Assembly (NCBI GenBank): GCA_051005695.1
Contig: JBPCJC010000041.1
Span: forward strand, 1-64,000
From: JACCTI01 sp051005695
GTDB lineage: Bacteria; Verrucomicrobiota; Verrucomicrobiia; Chthoniobacterales; UBA10450
Direction of reading: 5' to 3'
Length of the DNA: 64,000 nt
A model generated the notes under the pieces. The model was not told the origin of the DNA. It ran no database searches and saw only the letters and a program-made list of their open reading frames with translations. Position numbers and translations under genes: made by a program. Positions 45,567 to 54,345 of this stretch are shown here, one piece after another. Each line of letters begins with the position of its first letter. Within the stretch, counting starts at the first letter, position 1.

Positions 45567-46955
45567 CTAGAAAATCACCTGCATGCGCAGAAGCAATTCG
45601 TCGAATTGATCGTCGCCTAATTGCGGGTTGGCTTCGCGAAAATCCGACCAGGTGTGCACGTAATCCGCCATCACTTTCACGTTATCGGAGTGGATGTAGT
45701 AGTTCATCCCGCCGGTGATTGAGTGCAGATTGTCATTCGGGCGTTGCCCGGGATCGAACGATTCCCATTTCACGACCGCCTGTAGTTTCTTCGGAAGCAC
45801 AAAGTAGCTGCCTTGAATATACCAGCCGTCGGCGGTGAAACTGGGAAATCCCGGGAGAATGTTGCCCGGGCGGCTGTCCACGTTCTCGTGGAGATACTCG
45901 GCGATGAGATCGAATGGCCCGATCTTTAACCACGCGTCGAAACTGTAGGCGTCGCGATCATCGGGCGTGGTCAGGGTGTAGGAGGTGAGGGAGCCATCGG
46001 CGTTGACCCGGAGATTGAGCGCGGGCGAGATGTTGGTGCCGGCATCGTCGCGGCTGTGGAGGTAATCCCCGCCCAGTTTCAGCGAAGCCTCCTGGTTCAT
46101 GAGCTTGCCTTTGAAGGGCAGCAGCTCGATGCGCCCGACGTACATGAACTCGTTGTTATCGTTGTTATTAAAATTGCGCCCGTTGCCGTTGAAGATGCCG
46201 CCGTAGTAGGTGACGAAATCCTTGTAGTCAGGCGCGATGTTGGTCAGCGGTTTGCCCCAGAGCATGGCGCCGATCTGCCGTTCGGGTGTCAGCGCGCCTG
46301 TCGGGAGCGAACGCTCGATCGTGTAGATAAGGGTATCCGGCGTGAGCTGTTCGAGGCCGAAGGGCGCCTTCCATTGCCCGACCTTCAGATTCATTTCCGG
46401 CACGCCGTGCCAGTTGATGAAAATGTCGGTGCCGGAAAAAACGTTGCGCGAGCCCGGTGTCGCACCATCGCTTTGGCCGAGGTCGCCTTCGATTTTGAAA
46501 TCGAACTGCTCCGCGAAATCTCCGGTTAAGGTGATTCGAGCGCGCCGCAGCCGGAAGCGATCCTTCAACGCGGTCGAACCAAAACGACCTTCAAATGCGG
46601 AGACGTCCCCATCCTCGAAATTCGCCTGGATGTAACCGCCGAGAGTCAGTTTGTATTCCGAGCCCCCGGGATGAACATCGACCGGCGCGGGCGTCGGCTC
46701 GGTGAAGACGGCCTTGTTATCGTTGCCCGCAGAAGTGCCGTGCGTTTCGCTCTTCGAATACTGCGACCCAAATGGATCGCGTTTCGATTTTAGCTGGCGA
46801 ACTTCGCTCTCGAGCGCCGAGTTGCGCTCCTGCAATTGCTGGACGGCTTTCTCCAGTTTGCGCAGGCGCTCCGCTTCGCCGGGCGCGTCTTGCGCGCGCA
46901 AGGGTAGAACCAGAAGTGAAAATAATCCCAGGGTAACCGCACCATAATTCTTCAT
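45567..46955 (-). CDS. Outer-membrane porin (OprP / phosphate-selective O/P-like)
   Basis: A 462-aa protein with a signal peptide (residues 1-21, ending LRAQ), a short coiled coil (EAERLRKLEKAVQQLQERN, about 25-60), then a beta barrel with the porin O/P pattern: YKLTLGGYIQANF, DRFRLRRARITLTGDF, FDFKIEGDL and LKVGQWKAPFGLEQL, ending in an aromatic residue (MQVIF). The coiled coil could bind peptidoglycan or trimerise. It lies 57 bp upstream of fdhA on the same strand and may supply anions such as formate or phosphate (inference). Confidence 0.85.
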   Translation of the reverse strand: MKNYGAVTLGLFSLLVLPLRAQDAPGEAERLRKLEKAVQQLQERNSALESEVRQLKSKRDPFGSQYSKSETHGTSAGNDNKAVFTEPTPAPVDVHPGGSEYKLTLGGYIQANFEDGDVSAFEGRFGSTALKDRFRLRRARITLTGDFAEQFDFKIEGDLGQSDGATPGSRNVFSGTDIFINWHGVPEMNLKVGQWKAPFGLEQLTPDTLIYTIERSLPTGALTPERQIGAMLWGKPLTNIAPDYKDFVTYYGGIFNGNGRNFNNNDNNEFMYVGRIELLPFKGKLMNQEASLKLGGDYLHSRDDAGTNISPALNLRVNADGSLTSYTLTTPDDRDAYSFDAWLKIGPFDLIAEYLHENVDSRPGNILPGFPSFTADGWYIQGSYFVLPKKLQAVVKWESFDPGQRPNDNLHSITGGMNYYIHSDNVKVMADYVHTWSDFREANPQLGDDQFDELLLRMQVIF

Positions 46956-47041
46956 AATTGGTTGCCGCGATTTAGCGTCCGCGTCTGCGGCGAGTAAATA
47001 AGAAAACGCGGCCCGGAAAATATTCTCTTTCCATTACGGCC

Positions 47042-48421
47042 ATGAAACGATTGAGTTTCGTTCCATCGCCAATGGGATTCTTTGATCGTGAGCGCACTGT
47101 TGCCGGGCCGGGCTTCAATCGTTGGTTAGTCCCGCCCGCCGCCCTGGCGGTCCACCTCTCCATCGGCCAGGTCTACGCCTTCAGCGTTTTCAAGTTGCCG
47201 TTGACGAAAATTCTCGGGGTAACGAAGTCGTTGCCTAACGACTGGACGCAACCCGAGCTGGCCTGGATTTTTAGCCTGGCGATTTTCTTTCTCGGCGCAT
47301 CCGCCGCGGTTTTCGGTCGCTGGGTCGAGCGCGTCGGCCCGCGCAAAACCATGTTCGCCGCGGCGCTTTGTTTCGGCGGCGGCTTCATTGTCTCGGCCTT
47401 CGGCGTCTGGTGGCATCAGCTCTGGATTGTTTATCTCGGTTACGGAGTGATTGGCGGTTGCGGGCTCGGCCTGGGTTACATCTCGCCGGTCTCGACCTTG
47501 GTGAAATGGTTTCCCGATCGCCCGGGGATGGCGACCGGGATGGCGATTATGGGTTTCGGCGGCGGCGCGTTTATCGGTTCAAATCTGAGCCTGCTGCTGA
47601 TGAACACCTTCAAGACCGCCGCGAGCACCGGCGTGGGCAAGAGCTTCATCGCCCTCGGCCTGATTTATTTCTGTTACATGATGTTTGGTTCCTTCATCGT
47701 CCGCGTTCCGGCGGAAGGATGGAAACCGGCCGGCTATGTCCCGCCGACCTCGTCGCGTGGTCTGATCACCGCGGGCAATGTGACCGCAACGGAAGCGATC
47801 CGGACGCCGCAATTCTGGCTCCTTTGGGTGGTCCTTTGTTTCAATGTCACCGCCGGCATCGGCATTCTCGAGCAGGCATCGCCGATGATTCAGGAGATGT
47901 TTCCCGGCAAAATTCTCGCACCGGCTGCGGGCGCCTTCGTCGCCTTGCTCAGTCTGTTTAATATGGCCGGACGTTTCATCTGGTCGTCGCTCAGCGATTA
48001 TACCGGACGCAAGGCCGTCTACGCGATCTTCCTCTTGTTAGGCGCAGTGCTTTACTGCCTGATTCCGATCGCCGGAAAAAATGGGAGCGCCATTTTCTTC
48101 GTCGGCGTCTGCGCGGTTATCATCAGCATGTATGGCGGCGGCTTCGCTACCGTCCCCGCCTATTTGAAAGATTTGTTTGGAACCATGCAGGTCGGCGCAA
48201 TCCACGGGCGTTTGCTTACTGCCTGGTCGGCGGCCGGAATTCTCGGGCCGGTGCTGGTGAATTATATCCGGCAATATTTGAAGGATCGCGGCGCGGCTGG
48301 CGTCAGCCTTTATGCGCCGACCATGTACCTCATGGCCGGCCTCCTCGTGATCGGCTTGATCTGCAATCTACTCGTTAGGCCAGTGGCCGAGCAGCATTAT
48401 TCCAAGACGACAAAACCATGA
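47042..48421 (+). CDS. OFA-family MFS transporter (oxalate/formate antiporter-like)
   Basis: A 459-aa protein with 12 hydrophobic segments. The N-terminal LAVHLSIGQVYAFSVFKLPL and GCGLGLGYISPVSTLVKWFPD motifs are typical of OFA transporters (OxlT-like), which exchange oxalate and formate or related carboxylates. The stop overlaps a 40-codon gene by four bases, which is the usual partner. Together with FdhABC, a formate-related role is plausible. Confidence 0.85.
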   Translation: MKRLSFVPSPMGFFDRERTVAGPGFNRWLVPPAALAVHLSIGQVYAFSVFKLPLTKILGVTKSLPNDWTQPELAWIFSLAIFFLGASAAVFGRWVERVGPRKTMFAAALCFGGGFIVSAFGVWWHQLWIVYLGYGVIGGCGLGLGYISPVSTLVKWFPDRPGMATGMAIMGFGGGAFIGSNLSLLLMNTFKTAASTGVGKSFIALGLIYFCYMMFGSFIVRVPAEGWKPAGYVPPTSSRGLITAGNVTATEAIRTPQFWLLWVVLCFNVTAGIGILEQASPMIQEMFPGKILAPAAGAFVALLSLFNMAGRFIWSSLSDYTGRKAVYAIFLLLGAVLYCLIPIAGKNGSAIFFVGVCAVIISMYGGGFATVPAYLKDLFGTMQVGAIHGRLLTAWSAAGILGPVLVNYIRQYLKDRGAAGVSLYAPTMYLMAGLLVIGLICNLLVRPVAEQHYSKTTKP

Positions 48422-48540
48422 ACGAACCAGAGTCCTCCAGTTCCGCGCTGATGCTTTTGATTTCCTGGACAGTCGTCGGCATCCCCTTGGCCTGGGGCGT
48501 TTGGACGACCCTCCTCAAGTTGCCCGCGCTCTTTCACTGA
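48418..48540 (+). CDS. Small subunit of the OFA-type MFS transporter
   Basis: A 40-aa protein: a short polar N-terminus (MNEPESSSSAL), one hydrophobic helix (LLISWTVVGIPLAWGVW) and TTLLKLPALFH. Its ATG overlaps the transporter stop (ATGA), and it converges with the DUF2254 gene. Small one-helix proteins of this type regularly accompany OFA transporters. Too short for most gene finders. Confidence 0.75.
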   Translation: MNEPESSSSALMLLISWTVVGIPLAWGVWTTLLKLPALFH

Positions 48541-49880
48541 GCGGCGCGCGCGCTCGGATCGGCCAGCGCCTGTTCCGCGGCGGCGTAGCGTTCCTCGATC
48601 TCCGCGCGGTCGGCGTCGTTCTGCACTTTCGCGATTCCATCGGCGTGAATTTTATTCGCGTGTTCCCGCAGGACCGCGCGATCGGATTCGCGGCGAAGAT
48701 GCGGCGCAATTCTCGCGAGCACTTCCAACAATAACAAAACGACTGCGACACTGCCGCTGCCGTATTGCCGGATTTGATTCAAGGCTGCGGCCGCAATGCC
48801 CGCGAAGGTGGTCGACTTGGCGACGATCCGCAATTGATGTTGCTCGTCGTAACGCCAGCCGGAGGGAATCTCGCGGCCGCCCACGCGAATGAGGGCGGCG
48901 CCGAGCCATTCCACGCAAGTCATGGCGGTAAACGGGTCGTTAGTGCCGGGAGAAAGCGCACGGACCGCGACCTCGACCAGTTGGTCGACGGCGTATTCTA
49001 GATCCTGCGTCGGCGTGCGCTCCGGTCCGAAGTAAAACGCGTTCTGAATCCGGCGCAGAATCTGGTCGTTAGACTTTTCCAGCGGCCAGCTCCAACCGAG
49101 GGTCGCCCCTTCCGCCACGAAGTTTCCCGGCCGCTGGCTTAGGCGAATGGTCAGGTTTTTCTCTTTCGCCAGATCGAACAAATCGTCTACCGAGATGACG
49201 TGGATGTAGCCGCTCGATTTGGAAACGATCGCCTGCGCTTCCGCGGCAAAATTCGACGGGAGGTCGCGCTCGTTAGGCAACTCGGCGCGCTTCGCATCGA
49301 GGCCGGTTTGTTCTGGGAAAAGGCGATCGATTCCTTCGTGCAACTCGGCGGCGACCCGGCCGATGAGGTTGTCCGCGAGGATCGAAGTCGAAACGTGATG
49401 CACGAAAAAGATCAGGAAAGCCACGCTCGTGACCGCGAAGAGAATGCCGATCGTGACCGAGAGAAACGGAACGAAGTTGGCGTTATCGGTTCCGCGAATC
49501 GTCCGCAAAACGAGCAGACAATAAAGAAAGGTGGAAACGAAAACGCCGAGAACGAATTGCGTTCCGCGGTCGTTGAGAAACGTCCGCAACAAGCGCGGGC
49601 CGAATTGCGAAGACGCGAGCGTTAGCGAGACGATCGTGACCGAGAAGACCACGCCCGCGACCGTGATCGTGGAGCCGGCGATCGTGGCCAGGACGTTGCG
49701 CGCACCTTCCGGTCCGCCGGCCCAAATCCAGCCGGTGGTGCGTGCCCATTTCGCGTTGATCAAGGTATCGGCATGCACTGTCAGGAACGAAAGTGCGGTC
49801 GCCATGATCGCGAGGACCGTGGGGATGAACCAGTAACTGGTTCGCAGACGTTCGAGCAAGGCGCTGAGATAAGTCTTCAT
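48534..49880 (-). CDS. DUF2254 family membrane protein
   Basis: A 448-aa protein with four N-terminal helices (about 20-40, 60-85, 105-125, 135-160) containing the family segment GSTITVAGVVFSVTIVSLTLASSQFGPRLL, then a large soluble domain (180-420) with SPGTNDPFTAMTCVEWLGAAL. Function unknown; related by topology to mechanosensitive-type membrane proteins. It overlaps the small transporter subunit by seven bases at their 3' ends. Confidence 0.9.
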   Translation of the reverse strand: MKTYLSALLERLRTSYWFIPTVLAIMATALSFLTVHADTLINAKWARTTGWIWAGGPEGARNVLATIAGSTITVAGVVFSVTIVSLTLASSQFGPRLLRTFLNDRGTQFVLGVFVSTFLYCLLVLRTIRGTDNANFVPFLSVTIGILFAVTSVAFLIFFVHHVSTSILADNLIGRVAAELHEGIDRLFPEQTGLDAKRAELPNERDLPSNFAAEAQAIVSKSSGYIHVISVDDLFDLAKEKNLTIRLSQRPGNFVAEGATLGWSWPLEKSNDQILRRIQNAFYFGPERTPTQDLEYAVDQLVEVAVRALSPGTNDPFTAMTCVEWLGAALIRVGGREIPSGWRYDEQHQLRIVAKSTTFAGIAAAALNQIRQYGSGSVAVVLLLLEVLARIAPHLRRESDRAVLREHANKIHADGIAKVQNDADRAEIEERYAAAEQALADPSARAAQ

Positions 49881-49999
49881 GACGAGCCAGACTCTCGCCG
49901 ATTTCAGGAATGTCGAAACCCCTCTGACCAGCTCCCGTCTCGTCCAGCCTGAGAAACTCCTCTAGCTGGCTTTGCCCGCCCCGTCGTGCACCTTAGCCC

Positions 50000-51163
50000 A
50001 TGGTGGCTCTGCTTGTCTTCGCGATCGCGCTCCTGATCGCGGTTCTGCTTTCCGACCTCGCGAATCGCAGCGTCCTCTCGACCGCGGTCTTGTTCTTGTT
50101 TGCCGGTTTCGTGATCGGCGACGGCGGGCTTGGCTTATTGTCGTTAGTTCCGGAAAGTCCAGTGGTCACCAAGCTGGCGGAGCTCGCACTTTTCAGTGTC
50201 CTTTTTACTGACGGGATGCGCGTAGGTGTGCGCGAATTATTTTCGTGCTGGCACCTCCCAGGGCGCGCCTTGCTCATCGGCTTACCGCTCACTCTGCTGG
50301 TGACCGCATTGCTCGCGCATTGGATCGCCGGCTTGCCGTGGTTGCAGGCGTTTATCGTCGGCGCCGTGCTTAGTCCTACCGATCCCGTCTTCGCGGCAGC
50401 GATTGTCGGTCGTAAAGAAGTACCGGCGCGGCTGCGTCAGTTACTCAATGTCGAAAGCGGATTGAACGACGGCCTCGCGTTGCCGGTGGTCGTCGCGTTA
50501 CTCGCAATGCTCGGGAAGACGCCGGTCGATCCCGGCGTGCTCGGGCTGGAGTTAGTCGGCGGCATCGTTCTCGGCATTGTCATTCCCTGGATTGGCGCGC
50601 GCATTGAGACTAGTCGGTTCTTCTCCGTCGGCGAAGAATATCAACCGCTCTACGCCTTCGCGATTGCGCTTCTCATTTATTCGATCGCGGCGCTGACGCA
50701 CGTCAATGTCTACCTCGCCGCCTTCGCCGCTGGGGTTACCACGGCCTCTGTCAGCTCCGATTTGCGCGATGCATTTCACCGCTTCGGCGAAATCGTCGCC
50801 GAGCTTTTCAAACTGGCCGCACTCTTAGTTTTCGGCGCCCTCATCTCGGCGCGCTTCTTCTACGACGTCGGCTGGGCCGGCTGGCTCTTTTGCTTCGGCG
50901 CCCTCATCCTCCCGCGTGCCGGCGCGCTCATGCTCTCGCTTGTCGGAAGCGAACTTTCCTGGAAAGAACGCGTCACCGCCTCGTGGTTCGGACCGAAGGG
51001 TTTCGCGGCGGTCGTCTATGGTCTTCTCGTCCTTCAAAGCGGCGTCCCGCTGGGCGATCGCATGTTTCACCTGATCGCGCTCGTCATCGTAGTGTCGATC
51101 GTTACGCACTCTTCAACCGACGTCCCGCTCGGACGTTGGTTCCGCGAGCGGCCCGCAGGATAG
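50000..51163 (+). CDS. Cation/proton antiporter (CPA1, NhaP-like)
   Basis: A 387-aa protein with about 12 helices. The conserved ion-binding segments are LSPTDPVFAAAIVG (TDP) and LNVESGLNDGLALP (ESGLND) in the two crossed helices, as in Na+/H+ antiporters. No C-terminal regulatory domain is present. Start is ATG 50000. Convergent with the cassette region that follows. Confidence 0.9.
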   Translation: MVALLVFAIALLIAVLLSDLANRSVLSTAVLFLFAGFVIGDGGLGLLSLVPESPVVTKLAELALFSVLFTDGMRVGVRELFSCWHLPGRALLIGLPLTLLVTALLAHWIAGLPWLQAFIVGAVLSPTDPVFAAAIVGRKEVPARLRQLLNVESGLNDGLALPVVVALLAMLGKTPVDPGVLGLELVGGIVLGIVIPWIGARIETSRFFSVGEEYQPLYAFAIALLIYSIAALTHVNVYLAAFAAGVTTASVSSDLRDAFHRFGEIVAELFKLAALLVFGALISARFFYDVGWAGWLFCFGALILPRAGALMLSLVGSELSWKERVTASWFGPKGFAAVVYGLLVLQSGVPLGDRMFHLIALVIVVSIVTHSSTDVPLGRWFRERPAG

Positions 51164-51369
51164 CAATCACCACTCGCTACCAGCGTCGAGCGAGCGTGAC
51201 CGCCCGGCGGTCAGGTCAGGCCTCGTTAGGTACAGCCCTAACTCTTAAGGAAATAGAGGCCCGGCGTGGCGGTTACGCCCGCGCTGCGCATCACTTCTCA
51301 CAGCGGAGACGACTCCGAGTAAATAAGTCATAGGTTTGTGTGGTGCTTATTGGGTTGGTGTAGGAAAGG

Positions 51370-51659
51370 TCAAGTGTGGCAGTGGTGAGACGATGCGATA
51401 TTAAAAGACTTACCTTCCGCTAGGGTTAGCGTCGCCTGGCACGTCGACGCCTCCAGACCCGTGGCCGCGAAAAACTTTCGATCCAGCGCGCAGTTGTAGT
51501 GATAAGGGCCACCAAGACCTGCCAGGTCCGCACGACACTTATCCACGATCCGCGCGGCGATCGCCGGAAAATCTTTGCTGAGAGCTGCCCGTGGACTGCG
51601 TGGAGCGGTCTGGTTGAGATCAGCTGCCAGGGCACGAACTTTTTCGATGTTCATCATAA
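51370..51659 (-). CDS. DUF5069-like small protein, 3' end possibly altered
   Basis: About 96 aa from the ATG pair at 51654-51659. The segment LNQTAPRSPRAALSKDF, then ARIVDKCRADLAGLGGPYHYNC and RKFFAATGL resembles DUF5069 (PRSPR, a DK-x-R-x-x-L stretch, YHYNC). The protein then ends in an unrelated Ser/His tail, so it is shorter than usual members, perhaps cut at a cassette boundary. It follows the VOC gene closely on the same strand. Function unknown. Confidence 0.5.
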
Positions 51660-51673
51660 TGCGACTCTTTTGG

Positions 51674-52093
51674 TTAAGGAGAGGCCAGCTCATTGATCGT
51701 CACATAGTATCCGTCCGGATCACGGAGTGAGAACTCCCTTGTTTGAGTGTTCGGGTTCACATGGGGTTCCTCGTCGAATCGGGCGACGCGCGCGCGCGCC
51801 CTCTTCAACGCCATCTCGTAGTCGTCCACGCGGAAGAACAAGAGGAGCCCGTTGCCCGGCGACGCCTCGTCCGGGCTCATCAAAGTGGGATGATCGTGCG
51901 CAGGTCTCATCATTCCGTTCCTCGGAGAATCCGCCCACAGGTGGAGGCAGAGCAAGACAGTTCCATCCGTATCCAGGATCTGAGCAAAGTCATCATGCCC
52001 CGGGACCGTCTCGGGTTGGCCGAAAAGCGACTGGTACCATTTGAAGCTGCTGGGAACGTCACGCACGCCGATGATCGTCCAGATGCGTTTCAT
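51674..52093 (-). CDS. VOC-fold (glyoxalase/bleomycin resistance-like) protein
   Basis: A 139-aa protein with two beta-alpha-beta-beta-beta repeats: WTIIGVRDVPSSFKWYQSLF at the start, FFRVDDYEMALKRARAR in the second half, and the closing FSLRDPDGYYVTI. Metal-binding His and Glu are partly present (LHLW, FSLRDPDG). Substrate unknown. VOC genes are frequent in integron cassettes, and the attC-like start GGACTAACGAGAAC lies just upstream (52110-52124). Confidence 0.85.
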   Translation of the reverse strand: MKRIWTIIGVRDVPSSFKWYQSLFGQPETVPGHDDFAQILDTDGTVLLCLHLWADSPRNGMMRPAHDHPTLMSPDEASPGNGLLLFFRVDDYEMALKRARARVARFDEEPHVNPNTQTREFSLRDPDGYYVTINELASP

Positions 52094-52284
52094 GGCATTT
52101 TTATTTTCGGACTAACGAGAACAAACCTCAGCGACCAGCGGGGGCGCGGTGCTAGCTCTTACCGCGCAGTTCGGGGACCGCAAGCTAGGTCGATTTCCGG
52201 CCGCTCGGAACGCCATTACCTCCGTTCAGCGCCCGAGAGTCAAGCACTTTGAAACCCGCAGCGAGAAGGGGCGCCGGACGTCAG

Positions 52285-52425
52285 GCCTAACGAGAACAAA
52301 GCGGGATAGAGGTCAGTTTTGTAATCTCGCTCGTCGCAGGCTCACGCACGCCGGGCCAGCATTCAGAGCGCCGTCCCCATCGAAGGCATGGTGCAGAAAG
52401 CTGACCCCCGTCGAGTTGGTTAGCT
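52285..52425. repeat. attC-like site E
   Basis: 141 bp bounded by GCCTAACGAG (52285-52294) and GGTTAGCT (52418-52425). Internal inverted arms AGGTCAGTTTTG and AAAGCTGACCCC pair. The right core deviates from GTTRRRY at one base. The stop of the minus-strand frame ending at 52420 lies within it. Confidence 0.5.
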
Positions 52426-52703
52426 AAGCCGCCACCGCAGCGGGTGCCCTCCGGAGAGCAAGTCTGGGTAGCGCGAAACGCATTTTTTCCTCGCGCGCAC
52501 CGATTCCGGGAGCGAATCGAGCACCAAATTGCTCGGGCAAATCACTAGCTCCGGCAACTCCAGCTCGCGTTCTTTCCGCGCCAGCTTTAAGAACCACCAC
52601 ACCCAAAGATTGGTCAGCCCGGCTAACGCTCCAGGATCTCCGCAGAACCCACCCACACACAGGCAATGATCGACGGAAGCAACAGCGGCGTGCCCCCCGA
52701 TAC

Positions 52704-52934
52704 CTACCCAGAGTAAAGCGCGACCGCCACCGAAGACAACATCCCCACCAGTAGCACCAATCCCGCAACGCCCGGCAGGAACAACGACATCCCCTCCGCG
52801 CGAGATTGGACATCAGCCGACGAATCCATCGCGTAGCCCAGCTCGATCAACGGAAAATAGAAACCAATCACCAGGATCGCCGCCGTCAGCAGAGCAAACA
52901 GCACGCGGTAGATCTTATTCGCCGAGCTACTCAT
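52704..52934 (-). CDS. Small membrane protein, possibly the front half of a broken cassette gene
   Basis: A 76-aa protein with two helices (about residues 8-30 and 50-73; SLFLPGVAGLVLLVGMLSS). The same frame stays open after the TAG stop (LLLPSIIACVWVGSAEIL), and another frame continues to 52420 with a hydrophobic LTNLWVWWFLKLARKE segment and a cytosolic tail. The original gene may therefore have spanned 52420-52934 and decayed by one stop plus one frameshift. I do not recognise the family. Confidence 0.5.
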   Translation of the reverse strand: MSSSANKIYRVLFALLTAAILVIGFYFPLIELGYAMDSSADVQSRAEGMSLFLPGVAGLVLLVGMLSSVAVALYSG

Positions 52935-52947
52935 AGGTTTCGCTGTC

Positions 52948-53051
52948 GTCTAACTGGAAGGGGGTAGCTTGAGCGGCGGGAAAAAAAGGTCGGAAGCATA
53001 CAAAGCTTGAGCGTACGTCGGCCAGCGGATGGCTGCATCGCCTAGTTAGGC
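52948..53051. repeat. attC site D
   Basis: 104 bp from GTCTAAC (52948-52954, RYYYAAC type) to GTTAGGC (53045-53051, GTTRRRY). It shares the tract TCGGCCAGCGG and GCTGCATCGCCT with the other sites. The stop codon of the VOC cassette lies in its right end. Confidence 0.75.
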
Positions 53052-53402
53052 CTTGCTTCGCTTGCCATACAATTCGATCTTATTTCCGTCAGGATCACAA
53101 ACATAAACAGACATACCGTCATCCTGCTGCATCGTCTCGTCGGGGAAGCCATGAGCCACTAACAGCCTGCGCGCCTGGTCTGCCTTTTCCGCGGGAATGA
53201 GAAAGGCAAAGTGCTACCCGCTGCCCGCGCGCTCGTGCGTGAGCAGCGCGAGCCGTTGAGCGCCCACGCGAAACCAGGCTTGCTGCGGTCCACGCGAGTA
53301 CAGCGGTAGCCCGAGAACGTCGCGATAAAAGGCAATCGACCGCTCGAGATCCTTGACTTCGAACGCGATTTCTTGGATGCCGAGGATGGGAACGTCGTCC
53401 AT
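53050..53402 (-). pseudogene. VOC-family cassette gene with an internal TAG stop
   Basis: The frame from ATG 53402 encodes ILGIQEIAFEVKDLERSIAF, then YRDVLGLPLYSRGPQQAWFR, and meets TAG at 53214-53216. Without a frame change it then continues HFAFLIPAEKADQARRLL, ending YVCDPDGNKIELYGK and TAA in attC D. A single substitution would restore a 117-aa dioxygenase-like VOC protein. Either a fresh nonsense mutation or a base-call error. Confidence 0.8.
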
Positions 53403-53432
53403 ACGATTTCGTAGCCAGGCGGTCTGCTACGG

Positions 53433-53543
53433 GCTTAACGAGAACAAGAGGCGGGAACGCGCGTGGTGGCGGGATGCGAGGTCGGAATCATGAAAAGCTT
53501 GAGCGTCCGTCGGCCAGCGGTTTGGCGGATCGCATGGTTAGAC
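53433..53543. repeat. attC site C
   Basis: 111 bp from GCTTAACGAGAAC (53433-) to GGTTAGAC (53536-53543). It contains the shared TCGGCCAGCGG and GGATCGCATGG near its right end. The TAA stop of the M50-like gene lies in the right core. Confidence 0.75.
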
Positions 53544-54302
53544 TCCATTGAGAATAAGACCGCGCCCCAGAGTAGCAATGAAAACGAGCGTGCCCAGAAC
53601 ACCCGCGATCAGCCACGCCCGGCTCTGAGGCGGGAGGATAGACGAGGCAGATGGCTCACTTCGGCGAGAGCGCCAGGACGCGATCCACAAAAGGCCGACC
53701 CCGGCTCCAAAGCTCTCCTTCACAGACTCAGTTAAGGCGGGGAGCACCGCGCCCGAGTAGAAAAGCGCCGCAAGGCAGGAAACGGCGCCGACGGCGACAT
53801 AGCACCCGACCAAGGAAACGCCCCGCGGTAGATAACGGGCTGTCAGCGTCACCGAGCGGACGTAAAGAACTATCCCCGCGAGCACCATAACAGCCCGCCA
53901 AAACCCTGCGGGTCGCAGGGCCAGGTCGCGCAGAACATAAGCCCAGTCTCCCGCGTCGAAGAGGCCAGAAAAAATGAAGTAACCTGAGCCCCAAAAGAGA
54001 TTGAAGGCCACGGCGAAGGCAAAGAAGAGCTTCCAAGTCAGCGGAAGCGAGCGAGCCGCGCGCAAAATCCCCCAGCAGATCGCCCCCACGGCCAGATTCA
54101 TCAGGGGCCCGGCCGCGTCCACCAGCGGCCAGCCCGGGGAACAACGAAAATACACCGAGGTAAGAAGAGTGACACGCCCGCCGAGCGCCACGCACATCCC
54201 GCCATGCCCGAGCGCTTCGTGACTCACCGTCGCGCCGATAAATGCCAGGATGGCGATCGCAGCGACCGTTACGGAACTATAGAGATGCGAAGTGCGCTGC
54301 AC
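53538..54302 (-). CDS. Cassette-borne M50-like membrane protein with HExxH
   Basis: A 254-aa polytopic protein with six to seven helices. Near the N-terminus SHEALGHGG contains HEALGH, an HExxH zinc motif placed in a membrane segment as in site-2 protease-like (M50) proteins and their relatives. NLFWGSGYFIFSGLFDAGDW and a long C-terminal helix follow. The second metal ligand (NPDG/LDG type) is not clear, so proteolysis is uncertain. The gene ends inside attC site C, as is usual for cassette genes. Confidence 0.65.
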   Translation of the reverse strand: MQRTSHLYSSVTVAAIAILAFIGATVSHEALGHGGMCVALGGRVTLLTSVYFRCSPGWPLVDAAGPLMNLAVGAICWGILRAARSLPLTWKLFFAFAVAFNLFWGSGYFIFSGLFDAGDWAYVLRDLALRPAGFWRAVMVLAGIVLYVRSVTLTARYLPRGVSLVGCYVAVGAVSCLAALFYSGAVLPALTESVKESFGAGVGLLWIASWRSRRSEPSASSILPPQSRAWLIAGVLGTLVFIATLGRGLILNGV

Positions 54303-54345
54303 GTAGGTTTAACGAGACACAAGATGAGGAGGAAGTGGCAATAGC

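Larger units (their letters stand above)
159..52294. repeat. Dispersed 11-mer GCCTAACGAGT (uptake-sequence-like)
   Basis: Exact 10-mers (GCCTAACGAG) read by eye. Plus strand starts: 159, 5313, 7179, 7872, 21101, 21174, 24425, 27965, 29241, 32090, 33249, 36189, 38305, 40358, 52285. Minus strand (as CTCGTTAGGC): 465, 3846, 5852, 7859, 9658, 20122, 33149, 34605, 35752, 36696, 37373, 39373, 43405, 48371, 49269. Many one-mismatch variants occur (GCCTAACGACT, GCCTAACAAG, TCGTTAGGC). Copies within genes encode PNE, LVR, SLG, LTS and similar depending on frame, so selection acts on DNA. A few copies could have been missed. Confidence 0.9.

Noticed and set aside
159..52294. The 11-mer as an adapter or assembly artefact
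   Set aside because: Copies do not break reading frames of conserved genes and have graded one-mismatch variants, so they belong to the genome.
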